From: Betaproteobacteria bacterium
GTDB lineage: Bacteria; Pseudomonadota; Gammaproteobacteria; Burkholderiales; Burkholderiaceae_C
Direction of reading: 5' to 3'
DNA: 13,048 nt
Assembly (NCBI GenBank): GCA_016704535.1
Contig: JADIZZ010000027.1
Span: 1 to 13,048 of the forward strand
The translations under genes and the position numbers were made by a program. Below the pieces are notes generated by a model that ran no database searches, was not told the origin of the DNA, and worked only from the letters and a program-made list of their open reading frames with translations. How positions within the stretch are numbered: the first letter of the stretch is position 1; each line of letters starts with the position of its first letter. This document shows, in pieces, positions 1 to 6,955 of the stretch.

Positions 1-1204
1 CGCCTTCGCCGACCACAGCATCAGGCTGAGGACCTGAGCATCGGCGGTAACGAAGAAGATGCTGGCGCGCAAGGACAAGGTCAATCTCACAGAACAACGA
101 CGGCATCCTCTACACCTCTTCAAGAAGAACAAGGTGGCGTTCTTCCACTGCCGGGGCTCGTTCGTGAAAGGCGATCGAAGGGGCTACGGGGTTGCCGTCG
201 GCGAAGAGACGCTGACCCGCCAAAGCAAAAGGTGCTGGTGGCCCCGGCTCCAACGCACGTGCGCTGCCCGGCTACGCCACCTTCGACGAGGTGGGCGTGC
301 TCAGCAACGACAGCGCGCTGCGCATCGCAGAAGTGCCGGCCCTCATCGGCGGCGGCGTCATCGGCCTGGAGATGGGTTCGTGTGGCGGCGCCTGGGCGCG
401 GAAGTGACGGTGCTGGAGGCGTTGCCACACCTTCCTGGGCGCAGTGGTCGAGCAGATCGCGGGGAGGCGCACAAGGCCTTCACGAGACGGGGCCTGAAGA
501 TCGAACTCGGCGTGAAGGTCGGCGAGATCAAGAGCAGCAGAAGGGCGTGGCCGTCGAATACGCCGACGCGCAAGGGCGAAGCGCAGACGCTCGTGTGCAA
601 CAAGCTCATCGTCAGTATCGGCCGCGTGCCGAACACCTACCCATCGGCCTGAACGCCGAAGCCGTGGGCTTGAAGCTCGACGAGCGGGGTGCCATCGTCG
701 TCGACGACGACTGCCGCACCAACCTGCCCGGAGTATGGGCCGTGGGCGACGTCGTGCGCGGACCCATGCAGCGCACAAGGCCGAGAAGAGGGCGTGGCCG
801 TGGCCGAACGCATGGCGGGCCAGCGGCCACGTCAGCTTCAACACCGTGCCCTGGGTGATCTACACCAGCCCCGAGATCGCGTGGGTGGGCCAGACCGAGC
901 AGCAGCTGAAGGCCACGGGCCGTGCCTACAAGGCCGGCACCTTCCCTTCCTGGCGAACGGCCGCGCGCGTGCGCTTGGCGACACCACCGGCATGGTGAAG
1001 TTCCTGGCCGACGCGGTGACGGACGAGATCCTGGGCGTGCACATCGTCGGCCCCAGGCCAGCGAGCTGATTACCGAGGCCGTCGTGGCGATGGAGTTCAA
1101 AGCCAGCGCCGGGACATCGCGCGCATCTCCCATGCGCATCCCAGCCTGGGCGAAGCGACAAGGAAACTGCGCTCGCGGTCGACAAGCGGACCTTGAATTT
1201 CTGA
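1..1204 (+). pseudogene. lpdA: Dihydrolipoamide dehydrogenase (E3), 3' part, multiply frame-disrupted
   Basis: E3 reoxidises the dihydrolipoyl group of 2-oxoacid dehydrogenase complexes in the cytoplasm, using FAD and NAD+. The 5' end, with the redox disulfide, lies outside the window. Reading across frames gives MLARKDKV, LFKKNKVAFFH, the NAD-binding GGGVIGLE (about 348-371), VWRRLGAEVTVLEALP, KLIVSIGRVPNT, the FAD-contacting NLPGVWAVGDVVRGPM (about 721-769), FNTVPWVIYTSPEIAWVGQTE, GDTTGMVKFLADAVTDEILGVHIVGP, and the catalytic HAHPSLGE segment (1131-1154). It ends TALAVDKRTLNF with TGA at 1202-1204. I count about 20 frame changes in 1.2 kb, for example near 52, 114, 244, 379, 642, 783, 955, 1112 and 1160. 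Conserved residues survive on both sides of each, which fits sequencing or assembly error better than old decay. In Burkholderiales this gene usually closes the 2-oxoglutarate dehydrogenase operon, followed by zapE as here. Family assignment is firm; functional status is not. Confidence 0.88.
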
Positions 1205-1230
1205 AGAAATTGGACCCCCGAACTCACTGT

Positions 1231-1280
1231 GTTCGCTGCCCCCCAAGGGGGTGCTCAGCGCCCTTGGGGCGGCCCGGCGG
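1231..1280. repeat. GC-rich palindromic intergenic element (REP-like)
   Basis: Between the lpdA stop and the zapE start lies a perfect inverted repeat: CCCCAAGGG (1241-1249) and CCCTTGGGG (1261-1269), separated by an 11-nt loop GGTGCTCAGCG, with flanks TTCGCTGCC and CGGCCCGGCGG. It resembles the GC-rich palindromes I recall as dispersed between genes in Comamonadaceae-like genomes; that resemblance is from memory and was not searched. No second full copy is visible in the window. As RNA it would fold into a strong hairpin and might act as an attenuator or mRNA-stabilising structure between the two genes. It has no T-tract, so a simple intrinsic terminator is less likely. Confidence 0.5.
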
Positions 1281-1288
1281 TCGCTGAG

Positions 1289-2388
1289 GTGGGCGTCCGC
1301 CAGCTTTACGAAGCCACGCTCGTCGAGCGCGGCTTCAAGAGCGATGAGGCACAGCTGTGCGCGGTCGATGCGCTGGAGCGCTGCGAGCGTGAATGGGCCG
1401 ACTACAAGGCCCGCCGCAGCAACGCGCTGACCAAGCTCATCAGCCGCCCGCCCATCCCGCGCGGCGTGTACATGCTACGGCGGTGTCGGCCGCGGCAAGA
1501 GCTTTCTGATGGACTGCTTCTTCCAGGCCGTGCCGCTGACGCGCAAGACGCGCCTGCACTTCCACGAGTTCATGCGCGAGGGGTGCACCGCGAACTGCAG
1601 GACCTGAAGGGCACCATCAAGCCCGCTGGATGAGCTCGGCAAGCGCATCTCGCGGCGCTTCCGGCTGATCTGCTTCGACGAGTTCCATGTCGCCGACGTC
1701 ACCGACGCGATGATCCTGCACCGGCTGCTGGCCGCGCTGTTCGCCAACCGCGTGAGCATCGTGACGACCTCGAACTTTCACCCTGATGGGCTGTACCCGA
1801 ACGGCCTGCACCGCGACCGCATCCTGCCCGCCATCGAACTGCTGAAGGGCCGGCTGGAGGTCGTCAACGTCGACGCAGGCACCGACTACCGGCAACGGAC
1901 GCTGGCCCAGATCGACATGCTGCACTGCCCGCTGGGCGCCGAGGCCGAGGCCGCGATGGCGCGTGCCTTCGGGCAGCTGGCCGAGGCGCGCGACGAGGCG
2001 CCGGGGATGCAGATCGAGCAACGCGAGATCCGCGCCTGCGTCGCGCCGGCGGCGTGGTCTGGTTCGACTTCAAGACCCTGTGCGGCGGCCCGCGCTCGCA
2101 AAACGACTATCTGGAAATCGCCTCGCGCTTCCACACCGTGCTGCTGAGCAACGTGCCGCAGATGCCGCCCCGGCTGGCCAGCGAGGCGCGACGATTCACC
2201 TGGCTGGTCGACGTGCTCTACGACCGGCGCGTCAAGCTGGTAATGTCATGCGGCGTGCCTCCCGAGCAGCTCTACACCGAAGGGCCGCTGGCGCATGAGT
2301 TCCGCGCACGGTCTCGCGCCTGCACGAAATGCAGTCGGCCGAGTTCCTCGCGCTGGCGCGGCGCGACGTCGACACTTCGTTGACCTGA
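1289..2388 (+). pseudogene. zapE: ZapE / AFG1-like cell-division ATPase, frame-disrupted
   Basis: ZapE is an AAA-type P-loop ATPase that associates with the Z-ring in Gram-negative bacteria. The sequence shows the N-terminal RQLYEATLVERGFKSDEAQL, Walker A GGVGRGKS (1479-1502), LHFHEFMRE, Walker B LICFDEF (1665-1685, acidic pair 1677-1682), VADVTDAMILHRLL, TTSN (1764-1775), PDGLYPNGLHRDRILPAI, WFDFKTLCGGPRSQNDY and a C-terminus LARRDVDTSLT ending in TGA at 2386-2388. Five frame changes break the frame: +1 at 1475, +2 at 1581-1582, +1 at 1622, -1 near 2038 and -1 near 2303. With them repaired the protein is about 365 residues, normal for the family. The chosen start is GTG 1289, just before the conserved VRQLYEA; an ATG at 1229 is in frame but would place the palindromic element inside the gene. 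The ribosome binding site is weak. The gene sits directly after lpdA. Confidence 0.88.
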
Positions 2389-2397
2389 GCGACCGCC

Positions 2398-3047
2398 GTG
2401 ACGCCTGTTTTTCGACAAGTGCGTCCACAGGCCTGGATCTGGTGTGCGATGCGGGTGCTGCTTCTCTCGACCGCCATGGTGGCTTTCGCCGTAGAGTCCA
2501 CCGGCATCGAGGCGGAGCGTACCGCCCACGAGCGCGCCGCAGTCCAGGCCGAGCGTGACCGTCTGGAAGCGCAGTTCGCCGCCGAGCACGCGCGCTGCGC
2601 CGAGCGCTTTGCGGTCACGGCCTGCCAGGACGAAGTGCAAGAGAGGCGGCGCGCCGCACTCGGGGGCCCGCGTGCGCGTGCCCTGGCGCTCGACGATGCC
2701 GAGCGCCGTCGCCGTGCCGCGGAGCGACGCGACGCGTTGGCGCAAGAAACAGCGCCGCGCCATGGAGAGGCCGGCGTCAGCCTCGGTCGCAGCCCAGGTG
2801 GCATCGGCGTCGGTGGCCGCGCCTTCGCCGGCGCGTGTGTTGCCAGACGACACGGCAGCCTCGCACTCGCTCGCCGCGTCGGCTGCCGCAGCGGCCGCGG
2901 CGCACCGTGCGGCCGCGGCGCGCGCGCGGCAGGCGGCGATACAGGCCGATCGGGCGCGCGTCGAAGCACGTCAGGCAGACGCGCGCGGCAAGGCAAGGGG
3001 CGACGCCGTTGCCGGTGCCCGCGGCGTCGCGCGCCGGGGCTCAATGA
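2398..3047 (+). CDS. Small exported coiled-coil protein of unknown function, two frame changes
   Basis: I do not recognise a named family. Nine bases after the zapE stop an ORF begins at GTG 2398, with an alternative ATG at 2449 (MRVLLLSTAMVAFA). The N-terminus is a hydrophobic signal-peptide-like stretch. It is followed by an Arg/Glu/Ala-rich segment likely to form a long helix (ERTAHERAAVQAERDRLEAQ) with two cysteines in ARCAERFAVTACQDEV, then DDAERRRRAAERRDALAQ. The rest needs a +1 shift near 2743, giving KKQRRAMERPASAS and an Ala-rich DRARVEARQADARGKA, and another within the G-run near 2996-3000. It ends ATPLPVPAASRAGAQ with TGA at 3045-3047. The repaired length is about 200-216 residues. 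Proteins of this look (signal peptide, charged coiled coil, Pro/Ala tail) occur after zapE in related bacteria as far as I recall. The short spacing suggests co-transcription with zapE. A periplasmic location is inferred. Confidence 0.55.
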
Positions 3048-3089
3048 AGCGGCAATGGGGGCCGATGCGTCATCGGCGCCGCAGCTTCA
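3045..3089. terminator. Stem-loop between convergent genes, candidate bidirectional terminator
   Basis: The 39 bp between the two convergent genes forms a composite hairpin. The inner stem is GCCGATG (3061-3067), loop CGT, CATCGGC (3071-3077). The outer arms TGAAGC (3045-3050) and GCTTCA (3084-3089) also pair, continued by GGC (3051-3053) with GCC (3078-3080), leaving internal loops. The left arm contains the stop codon of the upstream gene and the right arm the complement of the phosphatase stop codon. No T-tract follows on either strand, so Rho-independent termination is only plausible. Confidence 0.4.
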
Positions 3090-3855
3090 GCGCAGCGGGT
3101 CGATGCGGGCCAACGCCAACGACAGGTTGTCGCCACCGCCGCGAGCCCGCTGCCGGGCCTTGCCGATCAGCATCTCGCTGGCCTCGCGCGGCGGCAGCGC
3201 GTGCAGGATGGCGCCGATTTCCTTCGGGCTGGGTAGTGCCACAGGCCGTCGCTGCAGGCCAGCATGGTGTCGCCGTATTCAAGCTTTTCGATGTGCCACA
3301 GCGCCACGGGCGGGTCGGCATGGGTGCCCAGGCAGCCCGTCAGCAGGTTGCTTTGCGGGTGCGTGTTGGCAGCCTCTTCGCTGATCTTCCCTTCGTCCAC
3401 CAGACGCTGAACGAAGGAATGGTCGACGGTGCGGCGCATCATCTCGGCGCCGCGGAAATGGTAGACGCGTGAATCACCGGCATGCACCACGTCGCAGGTG
3501 AGCGTGGGCGAGACGACAAAGCCCGCTACCGTGCTGTGCGGCTCCTCTTCCGAGGTAATCGCCGTCAGCTTGATCATCAGATGCGATTCCAGCACCACCT
3601 GTCGCAGCATCTCGGCTGCGGCGTCCTGCAGCGGCAGCGTAGCGCTCGAAGATCTGGCGGCCGGTCCAGCAGCACCTGATCTGCGGCCTTGCGGCCACCG
3701 CTCTTGCCACCCATGCCATCGGCCACCAGCGCCAGTACCGAACCACTGGTGCGCGGATGCGCGATGACCTCGACCTGATCCTGCTGGTAAGCGCGGTCGC
3801 CGCGATGCAGTCCCGTGGCGGCACTGAAGCGGAAAGAGGGCGCGGTGACGAGCAT
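3087..3855 (-). pseudogene. PP2C-family serine/threonine phosphatase, frame-disrupted
   Basis: Cytosolic metal-dependent protein phosphatase of the bacterial PP2C (PPM) family. Starting at ATG 3855 (MLVTAPSFRFSAATGLHRGDRAYQQDQVEV), it shows the N-terminal acidic metal motif, VADGMGGKSGGRKAADQVLL, then TGRQIFERYA in a second frame. The third frame carries EMLRQVVLESHLMIKLTAI, EPHSTVAGFV, VVHAGDSRVYHFRG, DHSFVQRLVDEGKI, NLLTGCLGTHADPP and LACSDGLWHY. A fourth frame carries the C-terminus SPKEIGAILHALPPREASEML, ending DNLSLALARIDPLR with TGA at 3089-3087. All metal-binding Asp motifs are visible. Three frame changes (near 3669, about 3630, and near 3235) separate the segments. The repaired length is about 255 residues, typical of single-domain PP2C. 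There is no transmembrane segment. It starts 43 bp from the divergent DUF465 gene and converges on the small exported-protein gene. Its substrate is unknown; no kinase gene is visible nearby. Confidence 0.85.
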
Positions 3856-3862
3856 GCACCGG

Positions 3863-3870
3863 AATATAAA
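3863..3870. promoter_or_regulatory. AT-rich box in the divergent intergenic region, weak promoter candidate
   Basis: The 43 bp between the divergent start codons at 3855 (minus) and 3899 (plus) contain a single AT-rich patch, AATATAAA. It offers TATAAA as a -10 on the plus strand and TATATT on the minus strand. No convincing -35 box sits at the right spacing for either direction, so this is only where a promoter would most plausibly lie. Confidence 0.2.
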
Positions 3871-3898
3871 CTCGGGCACTGTCCCACACCGTGCAGCA

Positions 3899-4102
3899 AT
3901 GGACGAGAACCTGCATTCACCGCAGCGCCGGCTGATCGAGTTGCGCATGGAACACGCCGACCTGGACGACCTCATCGACCGCAACCCGCTCGACCGCGGC
4001 AGCGATGACCTCACGCTGCGCCGGCTGAAGAAGCGCCGGCTGCTGCTGCGCGACCAGATCGCGCAGCTGGAGTCGCAGATCGACCCGCCCGAGCCCGCGT
4101 GA
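3899..4102 (+). CDS. DUF465 (YdcH-like) small helical protein
   Basis: A 67-residue protein, MDENLHSPQRRLIELRMEHADLDDLI at the start and a core LTLRRLKKRRLLLRDQIAQLESQI. Short length, an early E-x-x-H-x-x-L helix and a second helix dense in Lys/Arg/Leu are the hallmarks of the DUF465/YdcH family, whose molecular role is not established. It should form an antiparallel helical hairpin in the cytoplasm. ATG 3899 is chosen because the family's conserved region begins about 10 residues later; an in-frame ATG at 3815 would run into the divergent phosphatase coding region. The stop TGA (4100-4102) overlaps the GTG start of the helicase gene (4099-4101), indicating translational coupling. The reading frame is intact. 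Confidence 0.8.
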   Translation: MDENLHSPQRRLIELRMEHADLDDLIDRNPLDRGSDDLTLRRLKKRRLLLRDQIAQLESQIDPPEPA

Positions 4103-6063
4103 GCGGCGATCTCGTCGCTGCCGTTGCCCGGGCTTTCGCTGAGGATGGGCCGCTCGCCGAACATGAACCGGGCTTCAGCCCGCGCCCGCAGCAGGACCTG
4201 ATGGCCGAGCGCATCGCGCAGGCCCTGCGAACACGCGGCACGCTGGTGGCCGAGGCCGGCACCGGTGTCGGCAAGACCTTCGCCTACCTCGTGCCGCTGC
4301 TGCTGTCGGGCCAGCGTGCGCTCGTCAGCACCGCGACGAAGAGCCTGCAGGACCAGCTCTTTCTGCGTGACCTGCCGCGCCTGGCCGACGCGCTGCGCGT
4401 GCCGGCGCGGCTGGCGTTGCTGAAGGGCCGCGCCAGCTACCTGTGCCGATGGCGGCTGCAGCAGGCACAGACGGGCGGCCAATTGCCCGACCGCTTCGCG
4501 CTGCGGGCGCTGAACCGCGTTGCGCTGTGGGCGCAGGGCACGCACAGTGGCGACATCGCCGAGATCGAAGGTCTGGACGAGCGCTCGCCGGTCATCCCGC
4601 TGGTGACCTCGACACGCGAGAACTGCCTGGGCGCCGAATGCCCCGAGTTCCGCAACTGCCACGTGATGCAGGCGCGACGCGAGGCCATGGCGGCGGATCT
4701 CGTGGTCGTCAACCACCACCTCTTCTTCGCCGACATGGCGCTGCGCGACAGCGGCGTGGCCGAACTCCTGCCGACGGTGGATGCGGCCGTCTTCGACGAA
4801 GCGCACCAGCTCGTCGAGGCGGGCGTGCAGTTCCTCGGCACGACCCTGGCCACCGGGGTGGCGCTGGAGCTGGGCCGCGACCTGTTGGCGCTGGGCCTGC
4901 AGCATGCCCGCGGCCTGGAGCCCTGGTCCGACCTGCAGGCGGCACTCGAGCGCGCCACGCGTGAGCTGCGGCTGTCCGCCGCCGGTCCGCTGCGCGAGGT
5001 GCGCGGGACGCTCAAGCTGCGCTGGGAAGAGCGCTCGCAGGAACTCGCCGCACCGCTGCAGGTGCTGGCCGAAGCGGCGCGTGCAGCGGCTGACGCCGCT
5101 GCACGCGTGGCCGAGGCCGCGCCCGACTTCCCCCGGCTCGAGCAGCGTGCACGCAGCCTGGCGCTGCTGGCCGGGCGCTTCGTGCGGGACGCGCCGACTG
5201 ATCAGGTGCGTTGGATCGACCTCACGCCGCAGCAGGCGAGGCTGGTCGAGTCGCCGCTGGATATCCGCGAGATGCTGACGCAGCAGCGGGAGGCATCGCC
5301 GAAAGCCTGGATCTTCACCTCGGCCACGCTGGGCGACGACGACGCGTTGTCGTGGTTCACCGCAAGCACGGGCCTGGAAGATGCCGAGCGGCTGCGTGTC
5401 GGCAGCCCCTTCGACTACCCGTCGCATGCCCGTGTCTGGGTGCCGACAGAGCTGCCGCTACCCAACGCCGTCGGCCACCCGGCGGCGGTGGGTGCGCTGG
5501 CAGCGCGGTGTGCCGCCGCCTTGGGCGGCCGCACCTTCGTGCTGACGACCACCCTTCGGGTGCTGCCGCTGGTGGCCGAGGCGCTGCAGGCGCAGGCTGC
5601 CGCGCTGGGCCGCGAGCTCACGGTGCTGGTGCAGGGCAGCGAGCCGCGTCGCGCGCTGCTGCAGCGTTACGGCGACGGCCGTGGCTGCGTGCTGGTGGGC
5701 TCGGCCAGCTTCTGGGAAGGCATCGACATGCCGGGGGATGCCCTGCAGTGCGTGCTCATCGACAAGCTGCCCTTCCCGCCACCCAACGATCCGCTGGTCG
5801 AGGCGCGTGTTCGCCAGCTTCGTGCGCAGGGCCGCAACCCGTTCGACGCCTACTTCGTCGCGGAGGCGGCGATCTCGCTGCAACAGGGTGCCGGGCGGCT
5901 GATCCGCACCGAGACCGACCGCGGTCTGCTCGTGATCTGCGATCCGCGTGTGCAGAAGATGGGCTACGGCAAGCGGCTGCTGGCGGCGCTGCCGCCGATG
6001 GGGTCTATTGCCGATGAGCCCGCGGCGGTGGACTGGCTGGCCATGCTGGCCAAAGGTCACTGA
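4099..6063 (+). CDS. YoaA/DinG-family ATP-dependent Fe-S DNA helicase
   Basis: A 654-residue superfamily 2 helicase of the XPD-like iron-sulfur branch, expected to unwind DNA 5' to 3' during repair or at blocked forks. Motif I is AEAGTGVGKT (51-60), motif Ia STATKSLQDQL (77-87), and the Walker B box is FDEAH (232-236). SATLGD is at about 408-413, GSASFWEGIDMPGD at 534-547, and motif VI QQGAGRLIR at 595-603. Four cysteines at 116, 176, 181 and 187 lie between motifs Ia and II, where the family binds a 4Fe-4S cluster. The C-terminus VIDKLPFPPPNDP region is typical. The length is closer to E. coli YoaA than to DinG, and no extra nuclease domain is present, so I avoid a specific symbol. The GTG start at 4099 overlaps the preceding stop (GTGA), so expression probably depends on the small DUF465 gene. 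The frame is fully intact, unlike the genes to its left. It converges with bamD, 59 bp apart. Confidence 0.92.
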   Translation: MSGDLVAAVARAFAEDGPLAEHEPGFSPRPQQDLMAERIAQALRTRGTLVAEAGTGVGKTFAYLVPLLLSGQRALVSTATKSLQDQLFLRDLPRLADALRVPARLALLKGRASYLCRWRLQQAQTGGQLPDRFALRALNRVALWAQGTHSGDIAEIEGLDERSPVIPLVTSTRENCLGAECPEFRNCHVMQARREAMAADLVVVNHHLFFADMALRDSGVAELLPTVDAAVFDEAHQLVEAGVQFLGTTLATGVALELGRDLLALGLQHARGLEPWSDLQAALERATRELRLSAAGPLREVRGTLKLRWEERSQELAAPLQVLAEAARAAADAAARVAEAAPDFPRLEQRARSLALLAGRFVRDAPTDQVRWIDLTPQQARLVESPLDIREMLTQQREASPKAWIFTSATLGDDDALSWFTASTGLEDAERLRVGSPFDYPSHARVWVPTELPLPNAVGHPAAVGALAARCAAALGGRTFVLTTTLRVLPLVAEALQAQAAALGRELTVLVQGSEPRRALLQRYGDGRGCVLVGSASFWEGIDMPGDALQCVLIDKLPFPPPNDPLVEARVRQLRAQGRNPFDAYFVAEAAISLQQGAGRLIRTETDRGLLVICDPRVQKMGYGKRLLAALPPMGSIADEPAAVDWLAMLAKGH

Positions 6064-6122
6064 TCGACTCGGCGGCCATATGCCTTGCGGTGGGAGCGCG
6101 CCGGGAAGGCCGGGCTGTCACC

Positions 6123-6938
6123 TCACCAAAACTTCCACCATGGCTTGGACGCGTTCCCGGCCACGCCTGGGCCGCCCAGAAAGGTGCTGTTGGGGAAATT
6201 CTGTCGCAGCACGCGCGCGGCGTCGTCGCGCAAGGGGGTCAAGGCCAGCTTGTCGTAGCTTTCGACCATGATGTGCAGCGCTTCCTCCGCGGCCGGCGAC
6301 TGCGGGTACTCGGCCACAGCGGCCTGCGCTCGCGCCGCTGCGGCGACGTAGGCGCCCCGCCGGAAGTAGTAGCGGGCGACGTGCACTTCGTAGGCGGCCA
6401 GCGCATTGACGATGTGGTTCATGCGCAGCCGTGCGTCGGGCGCATAGCGCGACTGCGGGAACTGGTCCACCAACTGCTTGAAGGCTTGCCAAGCCTCACG
6501 CGCGGCCTGCTGATCGCGCTCGGCGACGTCCTGGCCGAAGGCAGTGCCGAAGAGCCCCAGGTTGTCGATGAAGTTGATCACTCCGCGCAGATAGAGCGCG
6601 TAATCCAATGCCGGGCTGGAAGGATTCAGCTTGATGAAGCGGTCCACCGCAGTCAGCGCGGCCGCGCGTTCGCCGCTGCGCCAGTTCAGGTAGGCGGTGT
6701 CGAGCAAGGCCTGCTGCGCCAGCAGCGAACCGGCGGCCAGGCTCTCGACGCGTTCGAGCGATTTGATCGCGCGCTCGTAACTGCCCGACTCCATGTCCTC
6801 GCGGGCCTCTTTGTACAATCGCTCCGCGCTGGTCTCGGGAGATTCGTCCTTGCTGGGCGTCGACCCGCAACCCGCCAACTGCAGCGTCGCGGCCAGCACG
6901 CTCACCAGCGCAGCGCGCCATAACAGGGTCACAGTCAT
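6123..6938 (-). CDS. bamD: Outer membrane assembly lipoprotein BamD
   Basis: BamD (formerly ComL/YfiO) is the essential lipoprotein of the BAM complex that inserts beta-barrel proteins into the outer membrane. The 271-residue product begins MTVTLLWRAALVSVLAATLQLAGC, a signal peptide with lipobox LAGC and lipidated Cys24. It is followed by TPR-type repeats: SAERLYKEAREDMESGSYERAIKSLERVE, FIKLNPSSPALDYALYLRGV, DQFPQSRYAPDARLRMNHIVNALAAYEVHVARYYFRRGAYVAAAARAQ and EYPQSPAAEEAL. It ends KPWWKFW. ATG 6938 is chosen because it gives a compact lipoprotein signal; a longer in-frame start at 7025 would add an unrelated Arg-rich leader and overlap rluD. The frame is intact. The gene is divergent from rluD with only about 17 bp between start codons, so its promoter must lie inside the 5' end of rluD, where a TATAAT is seen. 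Confidence 0.95.
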   Translation of the reverse strand: MTVTLLWRAALVSVLAATLQLAGCGSTPSKDESPETSAERLYKEAREDMESGSYERAIKSLERVESLAAGSLLAQQALLDTAYLNWRSGERAAALTAVDRFIKLNPSSPALDYALYLRGVINFIDNLGLFGTAFGQDVAERDQQAAREAWQAFKQLVDQFPQSRYAPDARLRMNHIVNALAAYEVHVARYYFRRGAYVAAAARAQAAVAEYPQSPAAEEALHIMVESYDKLALTPLRDDAARVLRQNFPNSTFLGGPGVAGNASKPWWKFW

Positions 6939-6955
6939 CGGGAAAGGTGCCGGTC

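Noticed and set aside
1..1204. lpdA as a naturally decayed pseudogene or as several short independent genes
   Set aside because: Conserved E3 sequence continues through every frame with little substitution; the individual short frames are fragments of one gene.
3577..5427. A 616-codon open frame on the minus strand opposite the helicase gene
   Set aside because: Only its last part (below 3855) matches a real gene, the PP2C N-terminus. The rest is antisense to a fully conserved helicase and reads as Arg/Gln/His-rich low-complexity sequence, as expected from GC-rich codon bias.
6064..6122. Terminator between convergent helicase and bamD genes
   Set aside because: The 59-bp gap shows only weak, imperfect GC-rich pairings and no T-tract; nothing specific can be supported.
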